From Streptomyces cirratus (GTDB taxonomy: Bacteria > Actinomycetota > Actinomycetes > Streptomycetales > Streptomycetaceae), in the NCBI RefSeq assembly GCF_014650775.1, contig NZ_BMVP01000019.1, positions 1 through 64,000 of the forward strand: DNA of 64,000 nt. The letters run 5' to 3'. The position numbers and the translations under genes are program-made. The notes beneath the pieces are model-generated. The model had not been told where the DNA came from. It was given only the letters and a program-made list of their open reading frames with translations, and ran no database searches. How positions within the stretch are numbered: the stretch's first letter is position 1; each line of letters starts with the position of its first letter. This document shows, piece by piece, positions 44,792 through 52,958 of this stretch.

Positions 44792-46174
44792 CTACGCGTC
44801 CGCCGCCCGCACCGCGCTGACCGCGCGGCGGGCCGCCACCAGGATCGGGTCCCACACGGGTGAGAACGGCGGGGCGTAGCCCAGGTCCAGCGACACCACC
44901 TGCTCCACCGTCATACCGGCCGTCAAGGCCACCGCCGCGATGTCCACCCGCTTAGCGGACCCGGCGCCGCCGACGATCTGCACCCCGAGCAGCCGCCCCG
45001 TCCGCCGCTCCGCCAGCATCTTGACCGTCGTCTTCGCCGCGCCCGGGTAGTAGCCCGCCGTCGTGGTCGACTCGATCGTCGCCGTCACGAAGCGCAGCCC
45101 CGCCGCCAGCGCGTCCTTCTCGCGCAGCCCCGTCCGCGCGATCTCCAGCTCGCACACCTTGCTCACCGCCGTGCCCACCACGCCCGGGAACGTCGCGTAG
45201 CCGCCGCCGACGCCCGCGCCGATCACCTGGCCGTGCTTGTTGGCGTGCGTGCCCAGCGGGATGTGCCGGTTGCGGCCCGCCACCAGGTCCAGGACCTCCA
45301 CGCAGTCGCCGCCCGACCAGATGTCCTCGTGGCCCCGGACCCGCATCGACAGGTCCGTCAGCAGCCCGCCCGACTCGCCGAGCGGCAGCCCCGCCGCCCG
45401 GGCCAGGGCGGTACGGGGCTCGACGCCGATGCCCAGCACGACCACGTCCGCCGGGTACTCGTCACCCGCCGCCGTGGCCACCGCCACGGCCCGGCCCTCC
45501 TCGTCCGTGAGGATCTTCGTCACCTCGGCCCCGGCCACCGTACGGATGCCCATGCGGTTCATCGCACCGTGCACCAGCGCGCCCATGTCCGGGTCCAGGG
45601 TGGCCATCGGCTGCTCGCCGCGGTGCAGCACCGTCACCTCGAAGCCGCGCCCCACCAGCGCCTCCGCCATCTCCACGCCGATGTAACCCGCGCCGACCAC
45701 GACCGCCCTGCGGCCCCGCGTCCGCTCCAGGGTGTCCATCAGGCGCTGCCCGTCGTCCAGGGTCTGCACCCCGTGCACCCGGTGCGCGCCGATGCCGGGC
45801 AGCCGCGGGCGGACCGGGCGGGCGCCCGTCGCCAGCACGAGCTTGTCGTACCCGGTCCAGTCCTCGGCGCCCGATTCGAGGTCCCGGGCGCGCACCCGCC
45901 GCCCCGCGAGGTCGAGCTCCACGACCTCGGTGCGCATGCGCAGGTCGATGTCGCGAGCCCGGTGCTCCTCGGGGGTCCGGGCGATCAACTCGTCCCGCTC
46001 CGCGACCCGTCCACCGATCCAGTACGGGATGCCGCACGCCGAGTACGAGGTGAAGTGCCCGCGCTCGAAGGCGGTGATCGCGAGCTCCTCCGGACCCTTC
46101 AACCGCCGGGCCTGGGAAGCGGCGGCCATCCCCGCCGCATCGCCGCCGACCACCACCAGCCGTTCCGCTGCCAT
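44792..46174 (-). CDS. FAD-dependent pyridine-nucleotide-disulfide oxidoreductase, CoA-disulfide-reductase-like
   Basis: 460 residues. N-terminal FAD site RLVVVGGDAAGMAAASQ, redox-cysteine motif SYSACGIPYW (single cysteine, as in CoA-disulfide reductases and NADH oxidases/peroxidases), central NAD(P)H site AVVVGAGYIGVEMAEAL, and the FAD-ribityl motif DIWSGGDCVEV. The C-terminal dimerisation domain ends in LGYAPPFSPVWDPI. The ATG at 46174 keeps the FAD motif at the usual distance; an in-frame GTG at 46183 is possible. Located between hemE and hemY but on the opposite strand. Electron acceptor not determinable. Confidence 0.88.
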   Translation of the reverse strand: MAAERLVVVGGDAAGMAAASQARRLKGPEELAITAFERGHFTSYSACGIPYWIGGRVAERDELIARTPEEHRARDIDLRMRTEVVELDLAGRRVRARDLESGAEDWTGYDKLVLATGARPVRPRLPGIGAHRVHGVQTLDDGQRLMDTLERTRGRRAVVVGAGYIGVEMAEALVGRGFEVTVLHRGEQPMATLDPDMGALVHGAMNRMGIRTVAGAEVTKILTDEEGRAVAVATAAGDEYPADVVVLGIGVEPRTALARAAGLPLGESGGLLTDLSMRVRGHEDIWSGGDCVEVLDLVAGRNRHIPLGTHANKHGQVIGAGVGGGYATFPGVVGTAVSKVCELEIARTGLREKDALAAGLRFVTATIESTTTAGYYPGAAKTTVKMLAERRTGRLLGVQIVGGAGSAKRVDIAAVALTAGMTVEQVVSLDLGYAPPFSPVWDPILVAARRAVSAVRAADA

Positions 46175-46328
46175 CGTCCGCACCGTCCTCCGCCTGCGCC
46201 ACCGTCACGTGCAGGACACGCTACGGGCGAACGGCCGAATGCGTGTTCCGTTCCCGTTCCCGGCCCCCTCCCGGCCGCTGCCGGCGACGAGGACCCGGGC
46301 CCGGCCGCGTTGATCGGTCTGAGACGAT

Positions 46329-47795
46329 GTGTCCATGCACGAAGCGGACATGCGTACGGACCGGCCGGCCACCTCCGGCCACGTCGTCGTCATCGGCGGC
46401 GGCATCGCCGGCCTGGCGGCCGCCCACCGGCTGCTCGGCGACGGGGTCCGCGTCACGCTCCTGGAGGCCGGCCCGCGCCTCGGCGGCAAGCTGCACGCCG
46501 GCGAACTGGCCGGTGTCCCCGTCGACCTCGGCGCGGAATCCATGCTCGCCCGCCGCCCCGAAGCCGTGGCCCTGACCCGGGCCGTGGGGCTCGGCGACGC
46601 GCTCCGGTCGCCCGCCACCGCCACCGCGCACTTGTGGACCCGCGGCGCGCTACGGCCCATGCCGCACGGCCATGTCATGGGCGTCCCGGGCGACTTGGAC
46701 CCCCTCGCCGCCTCCGGCGTGCTCTCCGCCGAGGGCCTGGCCCGGATCGAGGCCGAGCCGACGCTGCCGCCCGCCGAGATCGGTGAGGACGTCGCCGTCG
46801 GCGAGTACGTCGCAGCGCGCCTCGGCCGCGAGGTGGTCGACCGGCTCGTGGAACCGCTGCTCGGCGGGGTCTACGCGGGCGACGCCTACCGGATCTCGAT
46901 GCGGGCCGCCGTGCCGCAGCTCTACGAGGCCGCCCGTACGCACGCGCTGCTGGGCGAGGGCGTACGGGAACTGCGGCGCCGGGCGGAGGCACTGCCCCAG
47001 GCGGGCGGTCCGGTCTTCGCCGGGATCGAGGGCGGCGTCGGGCGGCTCCCGCTCGCGGTGGCCGAGGCCTGCCGGGCCGCCGGAGCGGACTTGCACACCG
47101 GTCGTCCCGTGCGAGAGGTCATCCGTACGCCCGAAGGCTGGCGCGTGGTCGCCGGATCCGAGGTCATAGAGGCCGACGGCGTGGTCCTGGCCACCCCGGC
47201 CGGACCCGCCGCCCGGCTGCTCGACGCGCTCGCGCCCACGGCCGCCGCGGAGCTGCGCGCCGTCGAGTACGCCTCGGTGGCACTGGTGACCATGGCCTTC
47301 CGGCGCTCCGAACTGCCGACCGCGATCACCGACGGCGGGGCCAGCGGGTTCCTCGTACCGCCCGTCGACGGCCGCACCATCAAGGCCTCCACCTTCTCCA
47401 GCAACAAGTGGGCCTGGTCGGGCGCCGATCCGGACCTCTTCCTGCTGCGCACGTCCGTGGGCCGCCACGGCGACGAGGCCGCGTTGGGGCACGAGGACGC
47501 CGAGCTGGTCGAGGTCTCCCTCGGCGACCTCGGCGAGGCCGTGGGCCTCGCGGCCCGCCCGGTCGCCTCCACCGTCACCCGCTGGGACGGCGGCCTGCCC
47601 CAGTACCCCGTCGGCCACCTCGCCCGCGTCGCCCGCATCCGCGCCGCCGTCGCCGCCCTGCCGGGCTTCGCGGTGTGCGGCGCGCTCTACGACGGCGTGG
47701 GGATCCCGGCGTGCGTCGCGAGCGCGGGCAAGGCCGCCGACGTGGTGCTCGGCGCGCTCGGGGGCACGTTCGGCACCCCTGGCACAGACCACTGA
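46329..47795 (+). CDS. hemY: Protoporphyrinogen/coproporphyrinogen III oxidase
   Basis: 488 residues. FAD-dependent oxidase with the dinucleotide motif VVVIGGGIAGLAAAHRL, followed by EAGPRLGGKLH, and the C-terminal FAD motif VCGALYDGVGIPACVASG-like segment (here VGIPACVASAGKAA). In actinobacteria this enzyme oxidises coproporphyrinogen III to coproporphyrin III in the coproporphyrin-dependent haem pathway, using HemQ at the end. GTG at 46329 or ATG at 46335 are both possible. hemQ follows 23 bases later, so they are co-transcribed. Confidence 0.92.
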   Translation: MSMHEADMRTDRPATSGHVVVIGGGIAGLAAAHRLLGDGVRVTLLEAGPRLGGKLHAGELAGVPVDLGAESMLARRPEAVALTRAVGLGDALRSPATATAHLWTRGALRPMPHGHVMGVPGDLDPLAASGVLSAEGLARIEAEPTLPPAEIGEDVAVGEYVAARLGREVVDRLVEPLLGGVYAGDAYRISMRAAVPQLYEAARTHALLGEGVRELRRRAEALPQAGGPVFAGIEGGVGRLPLAVAEACRAAGADLHTGRPVREVIRTPEGWRVVAGSEVIEADGVVLATPAGPAARLLDALAPTAAAELRAVEYASVALVTMAFRRSELPTAITDGGASGFLVPPVDGRTIKASTFSSNKWAWSGADPDLFLLRTSVGRHGDEAALGHEDAELVEVSLGDLGEAVGLAARPVASTVTRWDGGLPQYPVGHLARVARIRAAVAALPGFAVCGALYDGVGIPACVASAGKAADVVLGALGGTFGTPGTDH

Positions 47796-47818
47796 TCAGC
47801 ACACGGGACAATAGGCAC

Positions 47819-48532
47819 ATGACTGCACCAGAGAAGATTCCCAACGCGGGGAAGAAGGCGAAGGACCTGAACGAGGTCATTCGCTACACCCTGTGGTCCG
47901 TCTTCAAGCTGAAGGACGTTCTCCCGGAGGACCGCACCGGCTTCGCCGACGAGGTCCAGGAACTCTTCGATCAGCTGGCCGCCAAGGACATCACCGTCCG
48001 CGGCACCTATGACGTCTCCGGCCTGCGCGCCGACGCTGACATCATGATCTGGTGGCACGCGGAGACGGCGGACGAGCTGCAGACCGCTTACAACCTCTTC
48101 CGCCGCACCAAGCTGGGCCGCTCCCTGGAGCCGGTCTGGTCGAACATGGCCCTGCACCGCCCGGCCGAGTTCAACAAGTCCCACATCCCGGCGTTCCTGG
48201 CCGACGAGAACCCGCGCGACTACGTCAGCGTGTACCCCTTCGTGCGCTCGTACGACTGGTACCTGCTGCCCGACGACGACCGCCGCCGCATGCTCGCCGA
48301 CCACGGCAAGATGGCCCGCGGCTACCCCGACGTGCGGGCCAACACCGTCGCCTCGTTCTCGCTCGGCGACTACGAGTGGCTGCTGGCCTTCGAGGCCGAC
48401 GAACTGTGGCGCATCGTCGACCTCATGCGCCACCTGCGCGCCTCCGAGGCCCGTATGCACGTCCGTGAAGAGGTGCCCTTCTACACCGGACGCCGCAAGT
48501 CCGTCGCCGATCTGGTGGCCGGGCTCGCCTGA
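47819..48532 (+). CDS. hemQ: Coproheme decarboxylase HemQ (chlorite-dismutase family)
   Basis: 237 residues, normal for actinobacterial HemQ. It removes two propionate carboxyls from coproheme with peroxide to give haem b. Family marks are YTLWSVFKLK near the start, VYPFVRSYDWYLLPDDDRRRM (shown in part: RSYDWYLLP), HGKMARGYPDV and SFSLGDYEWLLAFE. It lies directly after hemY, completing the last steps of the coproporphyrin pathway. Ferrochelatase (cpfC) is not in the window. Confidence 0.95.
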   Translation: MTAPEKIPNAGKKAKDLNEVIRYTLWSVFKLKDVLPEDRTGFADEVQELFDQLAAKDITVRGTYDVSGLRADADIMIWWHAETADELQTAYNLFRRTKLGRSLEPVWSNMALHRPAEFNKSHIPAFLADENPRDYVSVYPFVRSYDWYLLPDDDRRRMLADHGKMARGYPDVRANTVASFSLGDYEWLLAFEADELWRIVDLMRHLRASEARMHVREEVPFYTGRRKSVADLVAGLA

Positions 48533-48645
48533 TACCTCCCCTGGGGGGAAGGACCGGAGGAGTCCGCTCCACGACAGGAGCGGCCATCCGGTGATCGGGA
48601 GGCCCCGCCCCCGAATCGACGCAGCCGGAGATCCCGCCCGGAAGT

Positions 48646-50268
48646 TCAGACGACCGGCGGCAGCAGCGCCCTGGGAGCATTCCCCCGGGTGCCGGCCGCC
48701 CGCTCGTCCAGCGACACCGGTGCGGGCTCCGGATGCGGCGCACACGTGGCACGCCACCTCGGGGTGCCACCCGTCAGCAAGTACCGCTCCACCTGACGGT
48801 CGACGCAGGCGTTGCGACCGCCGGCCACCCCGTGGTGGCCCGCCCCCGCCTCCGTGACCAGCGCGGCCGACGGGCCGAGGCGCCGTTGGAGCTCCAGCGC
48901 GCCCGGATAGGGCGTCGCCCCGTCCCGCTCCGCCGCCACGATCAGGGTGCGGGGGAGCGCCGGCAACCCGGCTCCGACGTCCACGGGCCGCTGCCGCTCG
49001 CGCACCGGCCAGGACGCGCAGGGCAGGTTGAGGAACGCGTTGGCCCAGGTCTCGAACGGCGCCCGGCGCGCCACCTCGGAGTTGTCCCGGTCCCACGTCT
49101 CCCAGTCGGCCGGCCAGGGGGCGTCGTTGCACAGCACCGCCGTGTAGACGGCCGTCGCGTTCTCGGCGGCGGCGGCGCGCTCCGGGTCCGGTGCGGCCTG
49201 CTCCGTCAGCGGGCCCGGGTCGCCGCGCAGGTAGGCGGCCAGTGCCCGGGCCCGGTCCGGCCAGACGTCGTCGTAGTACGCGGTCTGGAGGAAGGCGGCG
49301 TGGAGTTCGCCCGTCCCGACCACGCCGCCCGCGGGGCTACGGGCCAGTGCGTCCCGGACGCGTTCGTAGGCGCCGAGGACGGCTTCCGGGGTGGCGCCGA
49401 GGCCGTACGTGGTGTGGTGGCGGGCGGCCCAGGCGCGGAAGTCGTACCAGCGGCGTTCGAAGCCGGGGCCCTGGTCGAGGTTGTTCCGGTACCAGACGCG
49501 GTCCGGGTCGGGGTCGACGGCCGAGTCGAAGACCATCCGGCGCAGGTGGCCCGGGTAGAGGGTGGCGTAGACGGCCCCCAGGTAGGTGCCGTACGAGGCG
49601 CCCAGGAAGTTCAGCTTCGCCTCGCCGAGCGCGGCGCGGAGCACGTACAGGTCCCGGACGTTGTTCAGGGTCGTGTAGTACGGCAGGGCGGAGCCGGCCC
49701 GGCGGGCGCAGCCGAGGGCGTAGGCCCGGGCGGCAGCGGCCCGTTGCCCCTTGTACGCGGGGGAGGGGTCGGCCGGGACGGCCTGGGTGGGTGCTTTCGC
49801 GCGGGCGGCCGGGTCCTGGCAGGACAGCGGGTCGGAGCGGCCGACCCCGCGGGGGGCGTACCCGACGAGGTCGTAGGCGGCGGCGAGGTGCTCCCAGGCG
49901 GGCAGGGCGCCGTAGAGCGGGAAGGCCATCCCGGAGGCGCCGGGGCCGCCCGGGTTGTAGAGGAGGGCGCCCTGGCGGGCCGCTCCGCCGCGGCCGGTGG
50001 CCGGGGCCCGGCTGACGGTGAGGGAGATCCGGGGGCCGTCGGGGCGGGCGTAGTCGAGCGGGACGCGCAACGTCGCGCAGCGGACGGGGTCCGGCAGTGC
50101 CTCGGCGTCGGGGCAGGGCCCGAAGTGGAGCGGCGGCGGGTTGCGGGCGACGAGTTCGGCCCCGGCGGCCTCGGCGTCCCCATCGGCCGCCCGGGCCGGG
50201 ACGGGACCGGCCAGGGCGAGGGAGAGGACCGCCGCGGCGATCGCGCGGCGTGCGGGCTTCCTGCGCAT
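48646..50268 (-). CDS. Secreted alpha/beta hydrolase, tripeptidyl-aminopeptidase-like
   Basis: 540 residues. Sec signal peptide (RRAIAAAVLSLALAGPVPARA). Alpha/beta hydrolase with the nucleophile elbow GASYGTYLG (~residue 225), the oxyanion segment YNPGGPGASG, catalytic Asp in AAERDGATPY and His in GAGHHGV. These marks match the SlpD/SlpE and Tap-type tripeptidyl aminopeptidases of Streptomyces. Transcribed in the same direction as the Cys-rich membrane-protein gene, 126 bp downstream of it, with no clear terminator between. It could therefore share a transcript with the MNIO system, but this is not shown. Confidence 0.87.
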   Translation of the reverse strand: MRRKPARRAIAAAVLSLALAGPVPARAADGDAEAAGAELVARNPPPLHFGPCPDAEALPDPVRCATLRVPLDYARPDGPRISLTVSRAPATGRGGAARQGALLYNPGGPGASGMAFPLYGALPAWEHLAAAYDLVGYAPRGVGRSDPLSCQDPAARAKAPTQAVPADPSPAYKGQRAAAARAYALGCARRAGSALPYYTTLNNVRDLYVLRAALGEAKLNFLGASYGTYLGAVYATLYPGHLRRMVFDSAVDPDPDRVWYRNNLDQGPGFERRWYDFRAWAARHHTTYGLGATPEAVLGAYERVRDALARSPAGGVVGTGELHAAFLQTAYYDDVWPDRARALAAYLRGDPGPLTEQAAPDPERAAAAENATAVYTAVLCNDAPWPADWETWDRDNSEVARRAPFETWANAFLNLPCASWPVRERQRPVDVGAGLPALPRTLIVAAERDGATPYPGALELQRRLGPSAALVTEAGAGHHGVAGGRNACVDRQVERYLLTGGTPRWRATCAPHPEPAPVSLDERAAGTRGNAPRALLPPVV

Positions 50269-50394
50269 GGGCGGCCCTCTCCTCTCATCGGGTGGTCCGA
50301 TCAGATGCCTCCCGGGCGTCGCTGTACAGCACCCCGCCCCGGGTGTCGCCCCGGCTCCGCCCTTTTGACGTACCGCGCCCGACCTGACGGGTGG

Positions 50395-51462
50395 TCAGGA
50401 ACTGCTGGAGCAACTGGAGCCGGAGGAGGACGAGCAGCTGGAACCGGAGGAGGACGAGCAGCTGGAACCCGAGGAGGACGAGCAGCTGGAACCCGAGGAG
50501 GACGAGCAGCCGGAGCCCGAGGAGCCGGAGCAGCCGGAGCCCGTGGAGCAGCTGGAACCGGAGGAGCCGCAGCCGGAACCGGCGCTCCCGCACGAGGAGC
50601 CCGCGCCCCCGCCATCGGCCGCCGCGCACCACACCAGCGGCGCGAACGGGGCGGCCGAATCGGACGAGCCGGAGTCGCCGGCCCGCCGCGCACCCGACTG
50701 CGCCGCGGCCAGGCGGCTCCCGCGGGCGGCCGGCACCAGCTGCTGGCGCAGGTACGGGTCCCGCAGACCGCGCAGCCCGAACAGAGCCGTCTGGACGCGC
50801 GGGCTCCGGTCGCCCGCGTACCGGGCCCGCATCGCGTCGAGCGCCTCCCGCCCAGCCGGCGTGATCCGCCGCCGGGCCCGTCGGGCGCCGGTGACGCCGC
50901 ACCCGATCCCGACCAGGAGAACGGGCAACACCTTGAACACGAAAGGCACTTGGAACCCGTGCTCCGGCGCCCACACCACGAAGGTGAGCACCACGGACAC
51001 CGGCACCATCAGCGCGCACACCACCGCCTGGGCCCGCCCCCAGCGACGCCGCCCGCGCCCCGACCCCGGCACCGTGATCAGCCCGCGATCGGCCAGGGCG
51101 TCCCCGGTCTCCTGCACGGCCGGGTCGACCATGGCCGCGTACCGCACCTGGTACAGCCATCCCGACGGAGCCTGCCGCAGGGCCTGGAGCACGGCGCGCT
51201 CGCCGACGTCGGCGGCCCGCACCCCGGGCCGGGCGTACACGATGCCGGGTCCGCCGACCACCAGCCGGCCGTCGCAGAGCAGGGAGACGAGCGCACTGTC
51301 CACGACCGTCCCCGGCCCGCCCGCCAGGAACGCGGCCTCGGACAGGTCGTGCAGGTACGCCGCCGAGCCGGACGCCGCCGAGCGCCGGCCGCGCCCGCCG
51401 GACAGGAGCAGCACGCTCGAGGCCGTCACGGCGAGCCAGAGCGCCACGGCGAACGCGTTCAC
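50395..51462 (-). CDS. TIGR04222-type membrane protein with Cys/Ser/Gly-rich repeat tail (candidate MNIO substrate)
   Basis: 355 residues. An N-terminal membrane helix (AFAVALWLAVTASSVLLLSG) is followed by a domain of about 90 residues (SAAYLHDLSEAAFLAGGPGTVVDSAL in part), then two more hydrophobic helices (~140-185) and a helical segment. The C-terminal ~80 residues are almost only Ser, Gly and Cys: ten cysteines, the last five spaced exactly eight apart in units CSSSSGSS. The GTG at 51462 overlaps the DUF692 gene stop by four bases (GTGA), giving translational coupling. TIGR04222 proteins with such tails are, from memory, widespread next to DUF692 genes in actinobacteria. Tail topology is uncertain. 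Confidence 0.87.
   Translation of the reverse strand: MNAFAVALWLAVTASSVLLLSGGRGRRSAASGSAAYLHDLSEAAFLAGGPGTVVDSALVSLLCDGRLVVGGPGIVYARPGVRAADVGERAVLQALRQAPSGWLYQVRYAAMVDPAVQETGDALADRGLITVPGSGRGRRRWGRAQAVVCALMVPVSVVLTFVVWAPEHGFQVPFVFKVLPVLLVGIGCGVTGARRARRRITPAGREALDAMRARYAGDRSPRVQTALFGLRGLRDPYLRQQLVPAARGSRLAAAQSGARRAGDSGSSDSAAPFAPLVWCAAADGGGAGSSCGSAGSGCGSSGSSCSTGSGCSGSSGSGCSSSSGSSCSSSSGSSCSSSSGSSCSSSSGSSCSSSS
50410..50600 (-). repeat. 24-bp tandem repeat encoding CSSSSGSS octads
   Basis: Four near-identical 24-bp units at 50410-50433, 50434-50457, 50458-50481 and 50482-50505 (plus-strand unit GCAGCTGGAACCCGAGGAGG + ACGA), followed by shorter degenerate units of 15-24 bp to about 50600. Length is likely to vary between strains by slippage. 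It codes the Cys-rich tail on the minus strand. Confidence 0.85.
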
Positions 51463-52823
51463 GCCGCCTTCCCCACGAGCGCCCGCGCCCAGCGCGTGAG
51501 CCGGCCCGGCGGCCGCGCCCCGGCCCGCTCCCGCCACCAGGCGGTGAGACGGCGGCGGGCGGCCGGGTCGGCCGGGAGGTTCCGGATCAGCAGGTGCTCG
51601 GCGAAGTCCAGGGCGTCCCGCCGGTACCCGCCGGTCATGGGGCGGCCGCGGGCGTAGCCGAGGAACGCGGTGCGGTACGCGTCCCCGCCGCCCAGGATCG
51701 CGGGCAACTCCGGCGCCAGCTTCGCCACCACCGAAGCACGCTTGGCGGCCAGCGCCCGGGCCTGGACCCGGATCCGCTGCCGGTCGAAGCCCTCCGGTAC
51801 GGGAGTGCCCGCGACGAGCGCCGACAGCAGGGCGGCCTGCTGGAGCCCGAGCCGGGTCCGGGCACCGTCCAGTCCGCCCCCGCTCCCGCCCGCGCCGTCG
51901 CCCGCGCCCACCTCGGCCCCGGGCGGCTCGTTCCCGGGCGGCTCGTTCCCGTCCGGCGCGGCCGCTGTGGCTGTGGCCCGCGGGGCCTTCCGGGCGGGCT
52001 CGTCGGGACCGGCGGCCAGTACCCCCCGGATGGCCCGGAGTTCGTTTTCCAGCTCGCCCTCCGGCGGGAAGTCGTCGTCCCGCTCCAGCAGGACCCCGGC
52101 CGGCTCCACCCGCGCCCGCAGCTGCGCCAGCACGTCCAGCACCACCCCCGGCACGGGGTGCGCGTGCGTGTCGTGCCACACCCCGCCGCGCTGCACGCCC
52201 CCGGCGACGTGCACGTACGCCAACGCCTCCAGGGGGATCGCGTCCAGCACCGCCGCCGGGTCCTCGCCCCGGTTCACCCGGTTGGTGTGCAGGTTCGCCA
52301 CGTCGATGAGCAGCCGCACCCCGGTCCGCTCCACCAGCTCCGTCAGGAACCGCGCCTCCGTCAGCTCGTCCCCGGGCCACGGGAACAGTGCGGCGATGTT
52401 CTCCAGCGCCAGCGGCACGGGCAGCGCGTCCTGCGCGATCCGGACGTTCTCGCAGAGCACGTCCAGCGCCTCGCGGGTGCGCGGCACCGGCAGCAGGTGC
52501 CCGGCCTCCAGCACCGGCGAGGAGGTGCGTACGTACGCGATGTGCTCGGTGACCAGCGGCGCCCCCAGCGCCGACGCCCGCTCCCCGAGCGCGGCCAGCT
52601 TCCCGGCGTCCGGGCGGTCGGCGCCGCCGAGGCCCAGGGAGACCCCGTGGGGCACGACGCGGACGCCGCGCTCCAGCAGCCGCGTCAGCGGGGCCGGCAG
52701 ATGGCCGGGGCAGATGTTCTCCGCCACCACCTCGACCCAGTCCAGGCCCGGCAGCCGTTCCACCGCTTCCGCGATCTCCGGCCGCCAGCCGATGCCCACC
52801 CCCAGGTGTGTCACGGGCTTCAT
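51459..52823 (-). CDS. DUF692 multinuclear iron oxidase (MNIO) fused to a SCO6045-type C-terminal domain
   Basis: 454 residues. The N-terminal TIM-barrel domain (~1-275) keeps the metal-ligand set expected of DUF692/MNIO enzymes: VVPHGVSLGLGG, VTEHIAYV, LALENIAAL, IDVANLHTN, YVHVAGG, WHDTHAHPV and the late LLERDDD. A Pro/Gly/Glu-rich linker (~275-330) follows, then a helical domain (~330-454: LQQAALLSALVAG, KRASVVAKLAPELPAILGG, GYRRDALDFAEHLL) resembling the DUF2063/HvfC partner of bufferin-type systems. MNIO enzymes such as MbnB, TglH and BufB oxidise peptidyl cysteines. The ATG at 52823 is chosen for its G-rich ribosome site and family N-terminus HLGVGIGWRPE. Confidence 0.92.
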   Translation of the reverse strand: MKPVTHLGVGIGWRPEIAEAVERLPGLDWVEVVAENICPGHLPAPLTRLLERGVRVVPHGVSLGLGGADRPDAGKLAALGERASALGAPLVTEHIAYVRTSSPVLEAGHLLPVPRTREALDVLCENVRIAQDALPVPLALENIAALFPWPGDELTEARFLTELVERTGVRLLIDVANLHTNRVNRGEDPAAVLDAIPLEALAYVHVAGGVQRGGVWHDTHAHPVPGVVLDVLAQLRARVEPAGVLLERDDDFPPEGELENELRAIRGVLAAGPDEPARKAPRATATAAAPDGNEPPGNEPPGAEVGAGDGAGGSGGGLDGARTRLGLQQAALLSALVAGTPVPEGFDRQRIRVQARALAAKRASVVAKLAPELPAILGGGDAYRTAFLGYARGRPMTGGYRRDALDFAEHLLIRNLPADPAARRRLTAWWRERAGARPPGRLTRWARALVGKAA

Positions 52824-52958
52824 GTCCCCCCGCCCCCCTTCCATCGGTCCGTAGGCCGATGTGATGGCCCCGGGGGAGCCGCGTCAACCCGCCGTGGGGG
52901 ACGTTCAGAGCAACATTTGAGGTTCCGGCCGGGGCCGGGCCGACGGCCGGGACTCCTC

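Noticed and set aside
50410..50505. Regular 24-bp repeats that could suggest a CRISPR array.
   Set aside because: Units are adjacent without spacers, in frame, and code a Cys/Ser tail.
50391..51499. Plus-strand frames rich in Glu/Pro/Arg/Ser over the repeat region.
   Set aside because: Antisense of the TIGR04222 tail; no start signal and no conserved domain, whereas the minus-strand gene is coupled to DUF692.
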